Assembly: GCF_026914265.1 (NCBI RefSeq)
Contig: NC_069138.1
Location: 27,805,262 to 27,869,261, forward strand
Reading direction: 5' to 3'
Length of the DNA: 64,000 bases
Source of the DNA: Mya arenaria
Taxonomy: Eukaryota > Mollusca > Bivalvia > Myida > Myidae
Below, one piece after another: positions 12,345-32,108 of the stretch. Position numbers and translations under genes: made by a program. Position 1 is the stretch's first letter. Every line of letters starts with the position of its first letter. The notes beneath the pieces are model-generated. The model searched no databases and was not told where the DNA came from. It saw only the letters and a list, made by a program, of their open reading frames with translations.

Positions 12345-13890
12345 AGTTTATTATGGTCACCAAACTTGACATTAATGTTGGGCATGACCAGTATTATAGG
12401 GGTCATCAGGTCAAAGGTCACTGTAACCTTTAATGGTAAAAGGATTTTAAAGCTTGTCCGAGTGATAACTCAACAATGCCTAGACCTATGCTCATCAAAC
12501 TTGACATGTAGGCTGGGACTGACCAGTAGATGATCCCTATTGATTTTAGAGGTAATAGGGTCAAATGTCATGGTCACAGTGACCGTGACTGATAACGGGT
12601 TGTCCGAGTGATAACTCAACAATGCCTGCACCTATGGCCCTCAAACTTGACGTGGAGTTTGGGCCTGGCCAGAAATGACCCCTATTGATTTTGGGGGTCA
12701 TCAGGCCAAAGTTTAAGGTCACAGTGCCTTGAATGATAAAAGGTTGTCCAAGTGATAATTAAACCATACCTGCTCCCATGGCCCTCAAACTTGACATGGA
12801 GGCTGGACCTGACCAGTAAATGACCCCTATTGATTTTAGGGGTCTTCGGGCCAAAGGTCAAGGTCACAGTGACCGTTAATGATAAAAGGTTATCTTAGTT
12901 ATTACTCGACAATGCCTGAACCCATGGCCCTCAAACTTGACTTAGAGGTTGGGCCTGATCAGTAGATGACCCATTTTGTTGGCCCTGTTTAGTAGGTGAC
13001 CCCTATTGATTTTGGGGGTCATCTGGCCAAAGTTCAAGGTCACAGTGACCTTTACCGCGAAAAAAGTAAACAATGCTTCTTCCAGTGATATCTCAACAAT
13101 GACTGGACCTATGATCATCAAACTTGACATGGAGGCTGGGCCTGACCAGTAGATGACCCCTATTGAATTGAGAGGTCAAAGGTCAAGGTCACAGTGACCT
13201 TGAATGTGAAAATGTTCTTCGAGTGAAAACTCGACAATGCCTGCACCCATGGCCCTCAAACTTGACTCGGGTGTTGGGCCTGACCAGTAGATGACCCCTT
13301 TTATTTCAGGGGTCATCGGATCAAAGGTCAAGGTAACAGTGACCTTGAATTTGAAAATGTTCTTCGAGTGGTAACTCGACAATGCCTGCACCCATGGCCC
13401 TCAAACTTGACTTGGGGGTTGGGCCCGACCTGTTGATGACCCCTTTTATTTCAGGGGTCATAGGGTCAAAGGTCAAGGTCACAGTGACCTTGGGTTCAAA
13501 AAGATTGTCGGTTAATAACTTGACAATGCCTGCACCCATGACCCTCAAACTTGACATTTAGGTTTTGGGTGACCAGTTGATGACTCCTATGGATGTTGAG
13601 GTCAAAGAGTCAAAGATCATGGTCATAACTCAAATTCATCATTAAAATTTTGTCATATTATTTATTTTCTGCTGCTAAGAGGATTCATTTTTATCTGCAA
13701 ATATCAGTCATCATATGAACATAATTTAAAACTGTACCTTCTATCCTCACACTTTGAATGGTTATAATCTTAAAACTGCCTCAAAGGCATCCAATGTCAA
13801 TGACAAATCAGCTATCATTTCGGTCCATGCAAATTTCATTCAATTGTCCAAATAATCCTGACAACAAGGCGCTGACAACACATCTCTTGT
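12345..13890. repeat. Degenerate ~150-bp tandem array with palindromic AGGTCA-type sites
   Basis: About eight or nine diverged monomers run from roughly 12380 to 13640. Recurring words are CTCAAACTTGAC, GACCAGTAGATGACCCC, AATGCCTGCACCCATGGCC and AAGGTCACAGTGACC. Several monomers carry AGGTCA-CAG-TGACCT, and at 13183-13203 the palindrome extends to TCAAGGTCA and its reverse complement around a 3-base spacer. The block ends with CTCTTGTTTTT near 13885, like the 3' end of the Helentron-type element upstream, so the array may be the core of another such element. Confidence 0.8.
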
Positions 13891-13990
13891 TTTTATTATT
13901 TTGACATTTCTTATGTACCCCTGTCTTGAGTCTGCCAAAGTAAAAAATAATGGTCAAAAGACTAGTTGACGGCCGTTAAGGTGGACGTAT

Positions 13991-14185
13991 TAAAAGTCTA
14001 GACACCAGATAATACATTGCAAGAAAAAAAGAAAATTGTCACACACATAAAATTGATATCGTTGTGTCCAAAGCATTGAATCGCACTTACTGATGTATCA
14101 CATTCCTTACGACACATGTACCTTTCGTAGTTTTTGCGATTTTTTCGAATTCAAAATTTACTGGGCCTGTCTACCCAAGCAATTT
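13991..14185 (+). mobile_element. Partial TIR element, TTAAAGGGGCTAGACACC family
   Basis: The sequence from TTAAAAGTCTAGACACCAGATAATACA onward matches, with changes, the reverse complement of the right half of the element at 33632-34088. Shared features are the CAAGAAAAAAAGAAAATTGTC block, CTGATGTATCACAT and CTTACGACACATG. Only one arm is present. Confidence 0.65.
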
Positions 14186-14498
14186 AAAAATAACGTCGGT
14201 ACGTGACTTCACATGCTAAATACATATAAATATATACACACTATAAACTGGGTAACAATTATGCGCTAATTTTAAACGGGTTAACTCAGCTGAGACAGCA
14301 ACAAAATATTCGATTAATCATGTAAAATGATGTATAATCGGCCTCATACTAGCTTGTATTGACAATTCGATGCTGCCTTGTCTTATTGAAATAAAATATT
14401 TGAATCCCTCATGCTCAAACAGTCGCAAGTTATTTTTCAGGATTAAAAATAACAAGGTGTTAGAACCCCTGGTTATTTGCGTAATACATTGAACAATT

Positions 14499-16984
14499 TC
14501 ATATCAAATCCTCCACACTAGTGTCAAACACATCTGTAAATGCTTTCTTCACCAAACTAGCAGATTGATTTAATGCCTTCATCATGTCTTTGTTAAATGA
14601 ACCCCTGTCAATCCAGGGAGCCTTGTTTCTATGGTAACCACTTTCCATTTCTCTTTTCAAACACCACAACTTTTGAAATGTGACAGGAATGTCTAGAAAC
14701 TGAGCGAGTCGTAGCAGTTCTGTGTAAAATTCAGTTTGTAGTCTGGTGTAGGAGAGATAGAATTTTGGCCCTGAAAAGTCTTCAGTCCAGCTCTGGTAAA
14801 ACCTCTGCCAGGAAAATATGTTGCTTTGTACAAACAGCTTCCAGTCTGTAAAAGATAATGTGCTGGGTGTAATTACTTATGCTATGTGCCTGTATATTAT
14901 TTAGATACATGTAACTGCGGTGTTCTATTTATAATGATGATCATACACCTTTAAAGCACATACAGTCAAAATCCGTTGGCTCCCAGGGACCGGCGAAAAT
15001 TCCTCGAGCCTAGGAAAATTCGAGCCAAGCGGGAATGTTTACCTATTAGATTATAGAAATCGGTCCTTTACATCCAGTTCGAGCCAACGATGAAGTCGAG
15101 CCTGATGCGAGTTCGAACCAACGTGGTTCAACTGTATTTGAAAATTATGAAAAATGGTTGGTAGATTTAGATTTATTGTTGTTTTTTGTGAAGAGTGATA
15201 TTTCTAATATTTCCAATTCGAGCCAAGCGAGTTCTAACCAACGTGGTTCGACTGTATTTGAAAATTATGAAAAATGGTTGGTAGATTTAGATTTATTGTT
15301 GTTTTTTGTGAAGAGTGATATTTCTAATATTTCCAATTCGAGCCAAGCAAGTTCGAACCAACGTGGTTCAACTGTATTTGAAAATTATGAAAAATGGTTG
15401 GTAGATTTAGATTTATTGTTGTTTTTTGTGAAGAGTGATATTTCTAATATTTCCAATTCGAGCCAAGCGAGTTCGAACCAACGTGGTTCAACTGTATTTG
15501 AAAATTATGAAAAATGGTTGGTAGATTTAGATTTATTGTTTTTTTTTGTGAAGAGTGATATTTCTAATATTTCCAATTCGAGCCAAGCGAGTTCGAACCA
15601 ACGTGGTTCGACTGTATTTGAAAATTATGAAAAATGGTTGGTAGATTTATTGTTTTTTAGAAGATTGATATTTCCAATATTTAAACATAGGTGTATATGG
15701 TGTAAATGTTCCATCAGATGAACGACACGTATGTACCTTCTAAACTTTCATTGTGAAAAAAAAACATAAACAGGTACTGCACATCATTAGCCTAAACATC
15801 ATTAAAAAAAGCCTGGACGGCATTTTAGAATGACTACATCAATAGCCAACATTGGTGCATTTACATTCTTCACACACAGTACAAAATGTCATAATGATAT
15901 TTGGTCACTCATATTTCTTTTGATGTTTTTTACATTTATTTCAATGATGCTTTAGTGTTAACAGTTTATTATATTGAAGTGATTTTCCCCAATCTAGAGT
16001 CCTAAATAGGTATTGTATAAAATGTATCCTACCTGTGTTAATTAGTGGATGTCTTTTTAATAAAGTTTATGGGTACATAAAATTAATTAATGACTTCATA
16101 TTTACATGAATTACACCTTGACTTCCAAATCAACTAATTTGTGTTATATCTAAGCTGTCCAATAAACTTAATGAAAGAAACTATGTAGGTCAAGGTCATG
16201 ATCATGGTTAGACGAAAGGTGCCTACCATCAGCTTCGAACATCCATTTGTCCACGTGACCAGTATGTGACCTTGACCTCTCGTAGTTGTACAAGGTCATA
16301 ATGGTATCCGCTGGGTGTCTTAGCAGGATCACTGCGCGGTTGTATGTCCGTCTGTGTCGACTGGCTAACTCATGGGTCTTTATTACCATCACATTTTCTG
16401 TTTGACCTTCACCTTGAAAAGTAGGTCATCGATAAGAACTTCATAGTTTAATACATATATGTTTTCATCATATATTTACTTAATGATGTGCATGTACGCA
16501 TTTGTGCCGACTGAGGAACTCGTGGGTGTTCATCTCCATCACATTTCCCGTGTTACCTTAAACTTATTTATCATTGCGGGCACACCCAGTGGATTTAGAA
16601 TAGCTGCATTTTCTGCTATCAAATTCCTCGGCAATCACCCCCTGTCCTGTCTTACGCCCCACCAACCTTACCCCCCGATGTTGCAAAACATTGATAAATG
16701 CAAGACAGTCAGTTTAATGTTAGAGCTGTCCTGTCAACGGCGTCAATCGTAAATATTTACGATCCAATAATGTCTATTTTGTAATTACAAACTACATGGT
16801 GCTGTTCTTACCTTTAAATTCATTTAGCAAATCTCGATCAACGTATATACTGCCTGTCACAACACCTTAAATTTAAATTTCGTTTTAATTAAGTCATAAA
16901 TCTTAAACAATGAGATAGCAATTTATGTTTTATATCTTAGTAGGTTACGTGCCTTTCATGTTGAATAAATGCTTAATTGCTTTT

Positions 16985-17039
<55 letters not shown>

Positions 17040-18651
17040 TTGCACTTTTCATTGTCGTTCATGCATGAACAGAGATGAAACTACATGTACAGTTGATTTT
17101 AAAAGTAGTTCTTAAAGATGTTATTTTCACTCCTCAGTTTATAGGCTGTTTTTTTTTACAGATATGTATTAATTTAAGCACTGCTTTGCTCGCATAGCGT
17201 GCTTTTTCGAACTTGTGCGAAAGTGTCCAAACACACCCAATCATTTGAAATGAAAAATAAAAAGCTTTTTCTTATTGAACTAAGACTCTATAAATACCTG
17301 AGATATACTCTATAATATGACGGACCCAGGTATTTCCCGACCCCATGTAGCTGGCCAGGGCAGTCTAAAAAATTAAATTTCGATAGGTTAACGACTGTTT
17401 GTTTGATGATTATTTTCTATTATGAAACAAACAATGTTATCATGACTTTATTCTTTTACTATACGAGTTATCAAGTCGCCTCTTGAAGGAAACTGCAATC
17501 CTGATTGTTTGTAATCCTGCGAGAGATATGAAAAGTGCCATAACTCCGCTAAAATTTTAGTTGATTTCCAAAATTCTTCTACCTATAAATTCAGTTAGTT
17601 AACATCTTTATATTTTAAATTACATTTAAACGCAAGGTTGATTGCCATTTCCTTTAATTTTAGCTATATAAAGGTTTTTTAAAAGATTTGATCCAAACAT
17701 ACATGCCACTTGTTAACGTCAAAAAACTCAGGTTCCGGGGGAGCACAGGTGGTGCCACTGAAATAATCAGGTATCAACAATGACGAAAGGTTCCAATGTT
17801 GCTCGCTAACGTTCAAACATCTTGTAAAGTAACTAGGCAAATCAATACCCATTTCTTGTAGTCTATCGTTGTTACCTCTCCACGCCATGTTGTAGATATA
17901 TTTATCTTTACTCGTATCTTTTGTGACGTGTTCGGCGTTTGGTAGCACAACGGTGGTCTCCATGGCATCGATGCGGCTTTCTTCTGAGCACGGGAAGTAT
18001 TTTGCGAGCTGACGGACATTTGCCGGCCGAGGCTGTACCAGTTCATCATCATGGTTTAGATTCGGCCGAGATACACCCGCTACAATATGTTTTTAAGTTA
18101 TTCAACCATATTGCCAGTGCAAATTTTCAATCACTTTGTAAGGTATTCAAACTTGAAACGTTTAATGAAATGGACTATTGTACACACTTGTATATGTTGT
18201 ATGAGTACCGACATTGCATTACAAAAATGCACTATAAATTATTGCTTTCCTATATAAAATGTCTAAATAAGGAAAATATCCGAATGTATACATGATTATC
18301 GAACCAAAATCCAAATTCAAAATGGGCGAAGTCCGAATTTGAAGAGAAACTTTATGTTTAAGTGTCGATCCATCTGTTGCCGCGTATTAAAATTAAAACG
18401 TCTTTTATTTTAACTATTGCAGACTTCTAGATTGCTAAGTGGCCATACAGATTTAATCAGTTAATTTCACTACTTGTTTATCTTTGTAATCTTCTAAATG
18501 GTGTATTTTTCTAACCTTCCATATTTGGAGTACGGTTAAACGGCCATCGTTGAGTCTTGTTGAAATTCATAAGAAACAAATAAGCCAGTAGGAATGGTGA
18601 TATACATCCGCACATTTTCATTAGTCGTTTTACAGCAGTTTTTGCTCGCAT
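14499..18651 (-). CDS. WSCD-type (sialate:O-sulfotransferase-like) type II membrane sulfotransferase, six exons
   Basis: Minus-strand exons 18516-18651, 17703-18079, 17298-17364, 16812-16865, 16227-16412 and 14499-14845 join in phase into 388 codons plus TGA. Residues 13-30 form a hydrophobic signal anchor behind a basic N-terminus, implying a Golgi enzyme with a lumenal catalytic domain. Residues 172-184 (TALASYMGSGNTW) are the 5'-phosphosulfate loop that binds PAPS. Next come TGSIYVD (197-203), VIKTHE (221-226) and ILLRHPADTIM (240-250) with Arg243, the 3'-phosphate region, then SHTGH (260-264). The C-terminal exon (DWKLFVQSN...) matches the family's tail. Vertebrate WSCD1/2, a family including sialate:O-sulfotransferases, carry WSC domains before this region; none is seen here. 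The acceptor substrate cannot be read from sequence. Intron 5 holds a tandem-amplified MITE, intron 4 a decayed copy of exon 5, intron 3 an (AAT)n tract. Confidence 0.85.
14961..15136. mobile_element. TA-flanked MITE with CAGTC termini, in sulfotransferase intron 5
   Basis: It runs from TACAGTCAAAATCCGTTGGCTC to CCAACGTGGTTCAACTGTA. The ends are imperfect inverted repeats (CAGT...GTTGG / CCAAC...ACTG), and the flanking TA suggests a Tc1/mariner-type target duplication. Relatives lie at 51296-51476 and 60487-60664. Its right end seeds the 120-bp tandem array that follows. Confidence 0.7.
15103..15650. repeat. 120-bp tandem repeat built from a MITE end plus flank
   Basis: Four nearly identical 120-base units and a partial one. 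Each is the MITE's last ~35 bases (GAGTTCGAACCAACGTGGTTC plus ACTGTA) and ~85 bases of AT-rich flank. Because 120 is a multiple of three, a 187-codon open frame (15158-15721) runs through it. Its protein is just a 40-residue unit repeated, so I do not call it a gene. Confidence 0.9.
16491..16558 (-). pseudogene. Decayed copy (echo) of sulfotransferase exon 5, acceptor side
   Basis: On the minus strand, AAATGTGATGGAGATGAACACC and CACGAGTTCCTCAGTCGGCAC align with the start of the real exon (AAAATGTGATGGTAATAAAGACC, CATGAGTTAGCCAGTCGACAC), offset by 150 bases and roughly three-quarters identical. The copy sits upstream in transcription and keeps an AAG|GT acceptor-like join. It drops out of homology before the catalytic Arg region. 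Confidence 0.65.
16988..17038. repeat. (AAT)n microsatellite
   Basis: About 17 uninterrupted AAT triplets in intron 3 of the sulfotransferase gene. Confidence 0.95.
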
Positions 18652-20674
18652 TTTCGTTTTGATAATTTTCTTTATTGTACTTTATATTTTCAAGTTCATT
18701 AACTTAATTAAAGTAAAACTATTGTGTTAAATTTCACGGGTATTGAATAACGCGTTTACCTTTCTTCAAGGACGATATTTATATTTAAACTAAAGTCCAT
18801 GTTTTTATTAAGATGGAACGACGACAAGATTCTTAATACAAGTTGTTAATCACACTATATCATGAATTTGTAACAAATAAGGTAAAGACAAAACACAACG
18901 AATACAAAATATGTTTCATGAGATCGTGAAAATTGACCGTTCTTGGGCAGACGATAGGACTTAATTATTTGCTATTTTTATAACTTAAAATATTTCGCGC
19001 CAAATTTGACAGGACGCTGCTGAAAACAACAACAAGTAGGCGGTAAACATTTTAATCCGAAATTGGTCATTACGACGTATTTGTTAAAGAAAATACAAAT
19101 GTTTTTTAATGGTTTAATATATATTTTACTAAATGTTATGGGTTTAAGTCTGAAAGCTCTGGACTGCAGCAGTGTAGGCTGCTCATTCATCTTCCGGCAA
19201 AGCATCCGCACACACAGGGGCAGGTTGCGTTGTTTTGACACACCACGCGCCCCGTCCGTTTTTTTATCAATTTTTTTTTTTATATCAAATTTTAGTCAGA
19301 ATATGTTGTGGTAACTGTAACTTGTGAAAATTGGCAAATATTTTTTTTTTTAATTTTTTTATTTTATTATCTTTGTAAAGGGGGACGACTTGACCCTGAA
19401 TTTCCATGTATTTGCCGACATGACCGTGTTTAGAGGCCATAACTTATCAAATCTTAACCAAACTCTACATTTTTGGACATTCCTTGTAGAGTTAGTGTCA
19501 ATCTTTAAGAAAATGTACAGTTTTAACGAAAACAAATGCAATTTCAAACCCGAATTACTAAAACATGTTACTCGACGAACCAACTACCCGCAATTTTCAC
19601 CGAAATTTTCCAGACTAAAATGCATCATCCCGCTATTGCATCATCAATTCAACACGTGTGCATAAGAGAAACAATATATCTATCACGATACAGTTGAAAT
19701 GGAAGTCAAATATCGTCCAACAGAGCCGTGCACGCTAAAAAACAATGTTCATACTTTGTTTACAATAATTATACATGCCAGCTAGTATGTGCATACACGA
19801 ACAAATTTACCCACGCAACGCAACTATATCGTAGATGCAAGCAGGGCACCAACGCATGCGCCGTGAATAATTTCCGGTTGCGCAATCGGCATATGCGTAA
19901 AGCAATAAACAAAGATTTTAAATCGTGTGCACGGCTCTGTTGGACAATATTTGACTTCCATTTCACCTGTACTAAAATTTGATAAAAAAAACGGATGGGG
20001 GGGGGGGGCGTGGTGTGTCAAAGCAACGCAACCTGCCACTGTGTCCACACACACTGCCTTTTCTTTATAATCCTTGTGCACACTTTCTGCATCCGCTGTA
20101 TGCTTACTTTTTAATCGAACTAGTCGAATACTTTTGTTTCTCTACTTCATGCCTTATGGAGTAATACAGGTATATATATGCTTTTTTTATCATGAGTTGG
20201 ATCAGGATATGAACAGTCATTAAAAATAGAGACATTCTGAGAGTTCAAAAACAAGAATGAAATGGTGACAACCCCCGATCTTTGAGCGACCACTTTAAAC
20301 TTTACCATCATTTAAATAAAGTACAATTGATGCATTCATATGTCTTGAAAGTGTAGCATTACTATTCATTTAGACAACAACAACTGTTTATGCATTAACT
20401 TTATGTTACATAAATAACAGTTCAATAGGAGTAGTAAAATATTTCGCATTATAGAAGTTTTGATTCTTATTGCAGTCACATGGCACATGTTTTTCATTTT
20501 TAAATGTTGATGATAGATGCGCACAGTGGATGCTGACAGCTTGCACATGAAATACTGGCCTTAACATTTATTGATAAGTTATGGTAAATATGTATAAATG
20601 CTGAAAGCTCCCTTCTTACATCAGTTTTTATTTACAGTCTATCTTTAATAATTCTACTATTTTTTTTATTTCAG
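18652..20674. other. Head-to-head intergenic region between the sulfotransferase and CDC7
   Basis: The two genes diverge from this 2-kb gap, so both promoters should lie here or in upstream non-coding exons. No TATA box is convincing. Much of the gap is a nested foldback element (19205-20055). An AG at 20674 just before the CDC7 start (TTTATTTCAG) looks like an acceptor, so CDC7 probably has an untranslated first exon in this gap. Confidence 0.5.
19205..20055. mobile_element. Nested foldback (inverted-repeat) element
   Basis: Outer arms at about 19205-19297 and 19970-20055 are reverse complements. They share GGCAGGTTGCGTTG, TTTGACACACCACG, ATCCGTTTTTT/GTCCGTTTTTT and ATCAAATTTTAGT. Inner arms at 19690-19732 and 19926-19970 share GAAATGGAAGTCAAATAT and GTCCAACAGAGCCGTGCAC. 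The 91-codon frame at 19390-19665 lies between the arms and has no recognisable motif. Confidence 0.75.
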
Positions 20675-20698
20675 ATTCTGCTTAAATCTCGTTCAGAC

Positions 20699-28926
<8,228 letters not shown>

Positions 28927-29184
28927 TCATTCATGATTTAGACAAATGTGTTTCGTTCCAATATTAATTCTTGAATGGTGTGTTTCTAAAAGTGTGTTCA
29001 GGAATATTAATGTTTCCCCTTTTCCAGTATATCGGAGAAGGAAAGGGCTTTAATGTTTAAGACAAATTAACACAGTTTAAAGTTCTGCCCACAATTTCTC
29101 GATATTTCTTTCGATTTTCAGATATATCACAGAAGGAAAGGGCTTTAATGTTTAAGACAAATTAACACAGTTTTAAGATCTGGC
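28927..29184 (+). repeat. CDC7 3' flank with a 94-bp tandem duplication
   Basis: The unit with GAGAAGGAAAGGGCTTTAATG, TTTAAGACAAATTAACACAG and CCACAATTTCTCGA (or CCCCAATTTCTCGA) occurs twice, at about 29024-29117 and 29118-29205. It lies in the presumed 3' UTR. The second copy runs into the MITE beginning near 29185. Confidence 0.8.
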
Positions 29185-29435
29185 CCCAATTTCTCGAATC
29201 TTTTTAAGCTTATAAGGCATAACTAGCTTATTTCAAGAAGCAAAAATACATACTTCAATTCAATTTTGATAAATGTAGTGGTTTATTGTGATAATCATAA
29301 AGATTAATCCTATCTCAAGTAATTCAAATCTTAAAGAAGTAAATATTACTCAATTTATTGAAACACAAAAATAGCAAGCTTAGCTTAATCCTGTTTTAAG
29401 GGACTTGGGGAGTTTCGAGAAATTGTGGGCAGCGG
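29185..29435. mobile_element. MITE with CCCCAATTTCTCGAA termini
   Basis: The left end GGCCCCAATTTCTCGAA and the right end GGGACTTGGGGAGTTTCGAGAAATTGTGGGC are inverted repeats. A second copy lies at 58263-58497 (GGCCCCAATTTCTCTTAACAG to CAAGAAATTGGGGC). Confidence 0.65.
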
Positions 29436-29810
29436 GCTAGAACTTCAGGAATAATCCTGAAATCGTAATTGACAGCTTTTGACTTCAGAGTATTGTACCT
29501 TTGTTAAGATTTTGTTTCTGACATTTGCATCAAAAACAGAAGGTAATACCTTGAAATGAATGTAAATGACTTTGGAAACTTGTTCAAAAAATGTCTCAGT
29601 ACCTTTACCCTGCTTTTTGCATGAATCCCTTACATTCATGTACATAGACCCCCTGGCTTTTTTCAGGATTGACACAAGTAAGCTGTTAGAACCTCTCTGA
29701 AGATGGACTCTTGTATTATTGTATACCTCGTGTGTGAATGATTGATATGTAATCTGTGTTGTTGAGTTCTGGATTATAGGATGAATTTGTATACATATAT
29801 AATAAAATAT

Positions 29811-29816
29811 ATTATT
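29811..29816 (+). terminator. Candidate polyadenylation signal of CDC7
   Basis: An AATAAA hexamer about 885 bases past the CDC7 stop, followed by GT/T-rich sequence (ATTATTTGTTTTAGCATGTGTTG). An earlier usable site is not excluded. Confidence 0.35.
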
Positions 29817-29829
29817 TGTTTTAGCATGT

Positions 29830-32040
29830 GTTGAGAGTTGTTGCGTTTGAAACACGTAACAAGGGATGAAAAAATTTAACAATGAGCCAAATATAAACCA
29901 GACTCGTACACAATGATAACTACTGTGGATGCGCTTTCATGAGATAGAAACAAGATTTCAACGCCTGTTATGACTGTCTGGCTTGCATCTATACTTGAGG
30001 TTAGCTGCTTGGAGGCGATAAAATATGACAGACTCAATATTTCATCATCTGTGAAGATTGTCAGTCTTGAAACTATACAAGGATTATTACTCAGAGGCTC
30101 TACAACATTAGACTTGCTATTTCAAGTCTGACATGACTGTTAGGCTTGAATCAATTGAAAAAGTTTTTACCACTGTAAGGGATTGCTGTTTGAGCTACGA
30201 CGTCAGCCATCCATAATAATTTTGGCCATTTTGAATTCGGTTTGTGGTCAACAAGGCAGTATTATTTTTGGTAAATGCTTTTCTACTCAAAATGGCACAG
30301 AAAGAATATATTTGCAACAATTTTATGTACTAATAAGGAAACCGGTACGTGTATCACATGTTTCATATCATTTTCAATACATTTGTTTCTATAGCTACAG
30401 AACTTGAGCTGAAGTCGAGTTGTTCAATTGGTTCTAAACAAACTGTTTGGTGTAGTTACACCCTAGAACAAAACATTGCGAGAATTATAGAACGAGTTCT
30501 ACTGCTATAGACACATATTTCATTGTTAAAAGCATTGCTGTTAACTTTCAAATCTTTAATACACATAAAGTTCCATGGGCACACTTATGATCTGCGGTAC
30601 TTTTAACAAATATTGTAAAAACTGATTTACTTACGCGGTTGTTTAACGTGGGTAGTAAGCATATCAATAACTATTTCACACTTTTAAAAGTTCAACAACG
30701 ATGCCTTTAACAAGGTTCTTAATTTTAAACTGACACTCTTATTCAAAATCAATACATACACATGTATAACAAACATAATTTTTGACTGATAAACCTTAAA
30801 CTACTTACTAAATAATGCATTTATGGAAAATATTAACTACTGATAACAAGTTAATAACCTTGAATTTAAAAGCAGAAAGCGCAAAAATATTAAATGATTG
30901 GTGAATGCTAAAAGATTAACTGTGGTCTACTATAGTGTTATAAGGTAGAAAATTAGAAATACTGTGTTTTATGCTCATTTCTTTCAAATTAAACTCGATA
31001 TCCTACATAAGAACCATTGTTTTTGACATTTACTAATCTTTTTTGGAATAATAAACAATATTATTAATTGATGTAAATCATATTTGGGATTAAGTGCATC
31101 TTTAACATAGTTCTGAGCAATCGGCCCACGGTTTTACAAAACGCGCATAATTTCGCAACTTTCTAATCGGGAAAAGTATGTTTTATTGATGGAAATTACA
31201 ACGTAACATATGAACCATAACAGGGTTCAAAACAACTCGTTTGTTGAATCTGGTTATTTACTTAGTATATTAAATAAACGCTTGAACGAATAATATCTCA
31301 AAATTATATGCTTTATTCTTAATAATATGCAATCAAGCATAATTATACGCTTATATTAATGGTCTGTATTTGACGGTCTTGGGAAAAATCTTTCACGGTT
31401 TTGCTAAGGTCGTGTGTTTTATTTTTTTTCATAATTGTATAAAATTAACACTTGTGATGCTTCATCGTGGTCCAGTTATATTGTTTTTCTCTCAATCTGC
31501 CATACAGAAGGCAAAACATATAATTTAATCTTGACATAGTTGTGGCTTCTTGAGCGGTTTCGTAAAACCAGGGATATAATTTGTTTTCCGAAATCATTGA
31601 AATCAAATACTTTAAACTTTACGTATAGTGATATGAAAGATAGACTGTGCTCGGTTGACCATTTCACCATGTACAAATAAGACGTTTTCAGAAGACCAAG
31701 GCTTTGTGGACGTGATTTTGATATACTTTTCTTGGGAAACAATTTATTGAAATCCCCGGCGATCAGACACTTTATTTATATATTGAAACGCTATTCACAC
31801 AAAATTGTGCAATTTATGGAAGTTGTCTATTTTGTTTACACAAAAACTTTGTATTTTTTGTAAGTTGTAAATACACTTAATAGTAGCGTGTCTATATTAA
31901 CCAATTGCTAATCGATTTGCTAATCCGTCGGAAGATTTTGTTCTGGAAACAACAAAAAAAGTCAGCACCTCGCTAAATATTACCAGATGCAAAACACGTA
32001 GTGAACGGACCTAATTAATCGGCATAAACAAAACAAAAGA
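29830..32040. other. CDC7-glutaminase intergenic region
   Basis: No gene is recognised. It contains an interspersed MITE-like repeat at 30723-31106 and otherwise AT-rich DNA. The last part, 32080-32140, turns GC-rich and contains CACGTG and GGGGGCGGG, as expected near the glutaminase promoter or first exon. Confidence 0.5.
30723..31106. mobile_element. Interspersed MITE-like repeat, copy 2 of 3
   Basis: It resembles 2149-2522 over its whole length: CTGACACTCTTATTCAAAATCAATACATACACATG at the left, TTAAGTGCATCTTTAA at the right, same orientation. Confidence 0.7.
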
Positions 32041-32108
32041 TAGTGCTTTGCCTGCAACGCTGCACTTTCACGGTCTTTTATTCCCGTCGCTATTCGGACA
32101 GTCACGTG

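Noticed and set aside
15158..15721. 187-codon open frame
   Set aside because: Product of a 120-bp tandem repeat derived from a MITE end and flank within a sulfotransferase intron.
32043..32108. GTG start for glutaminase
   Set aside because: Animal translation rarely starts at GTG; I used ATG 32109 and recorded the upstream open frame as a finding instead.
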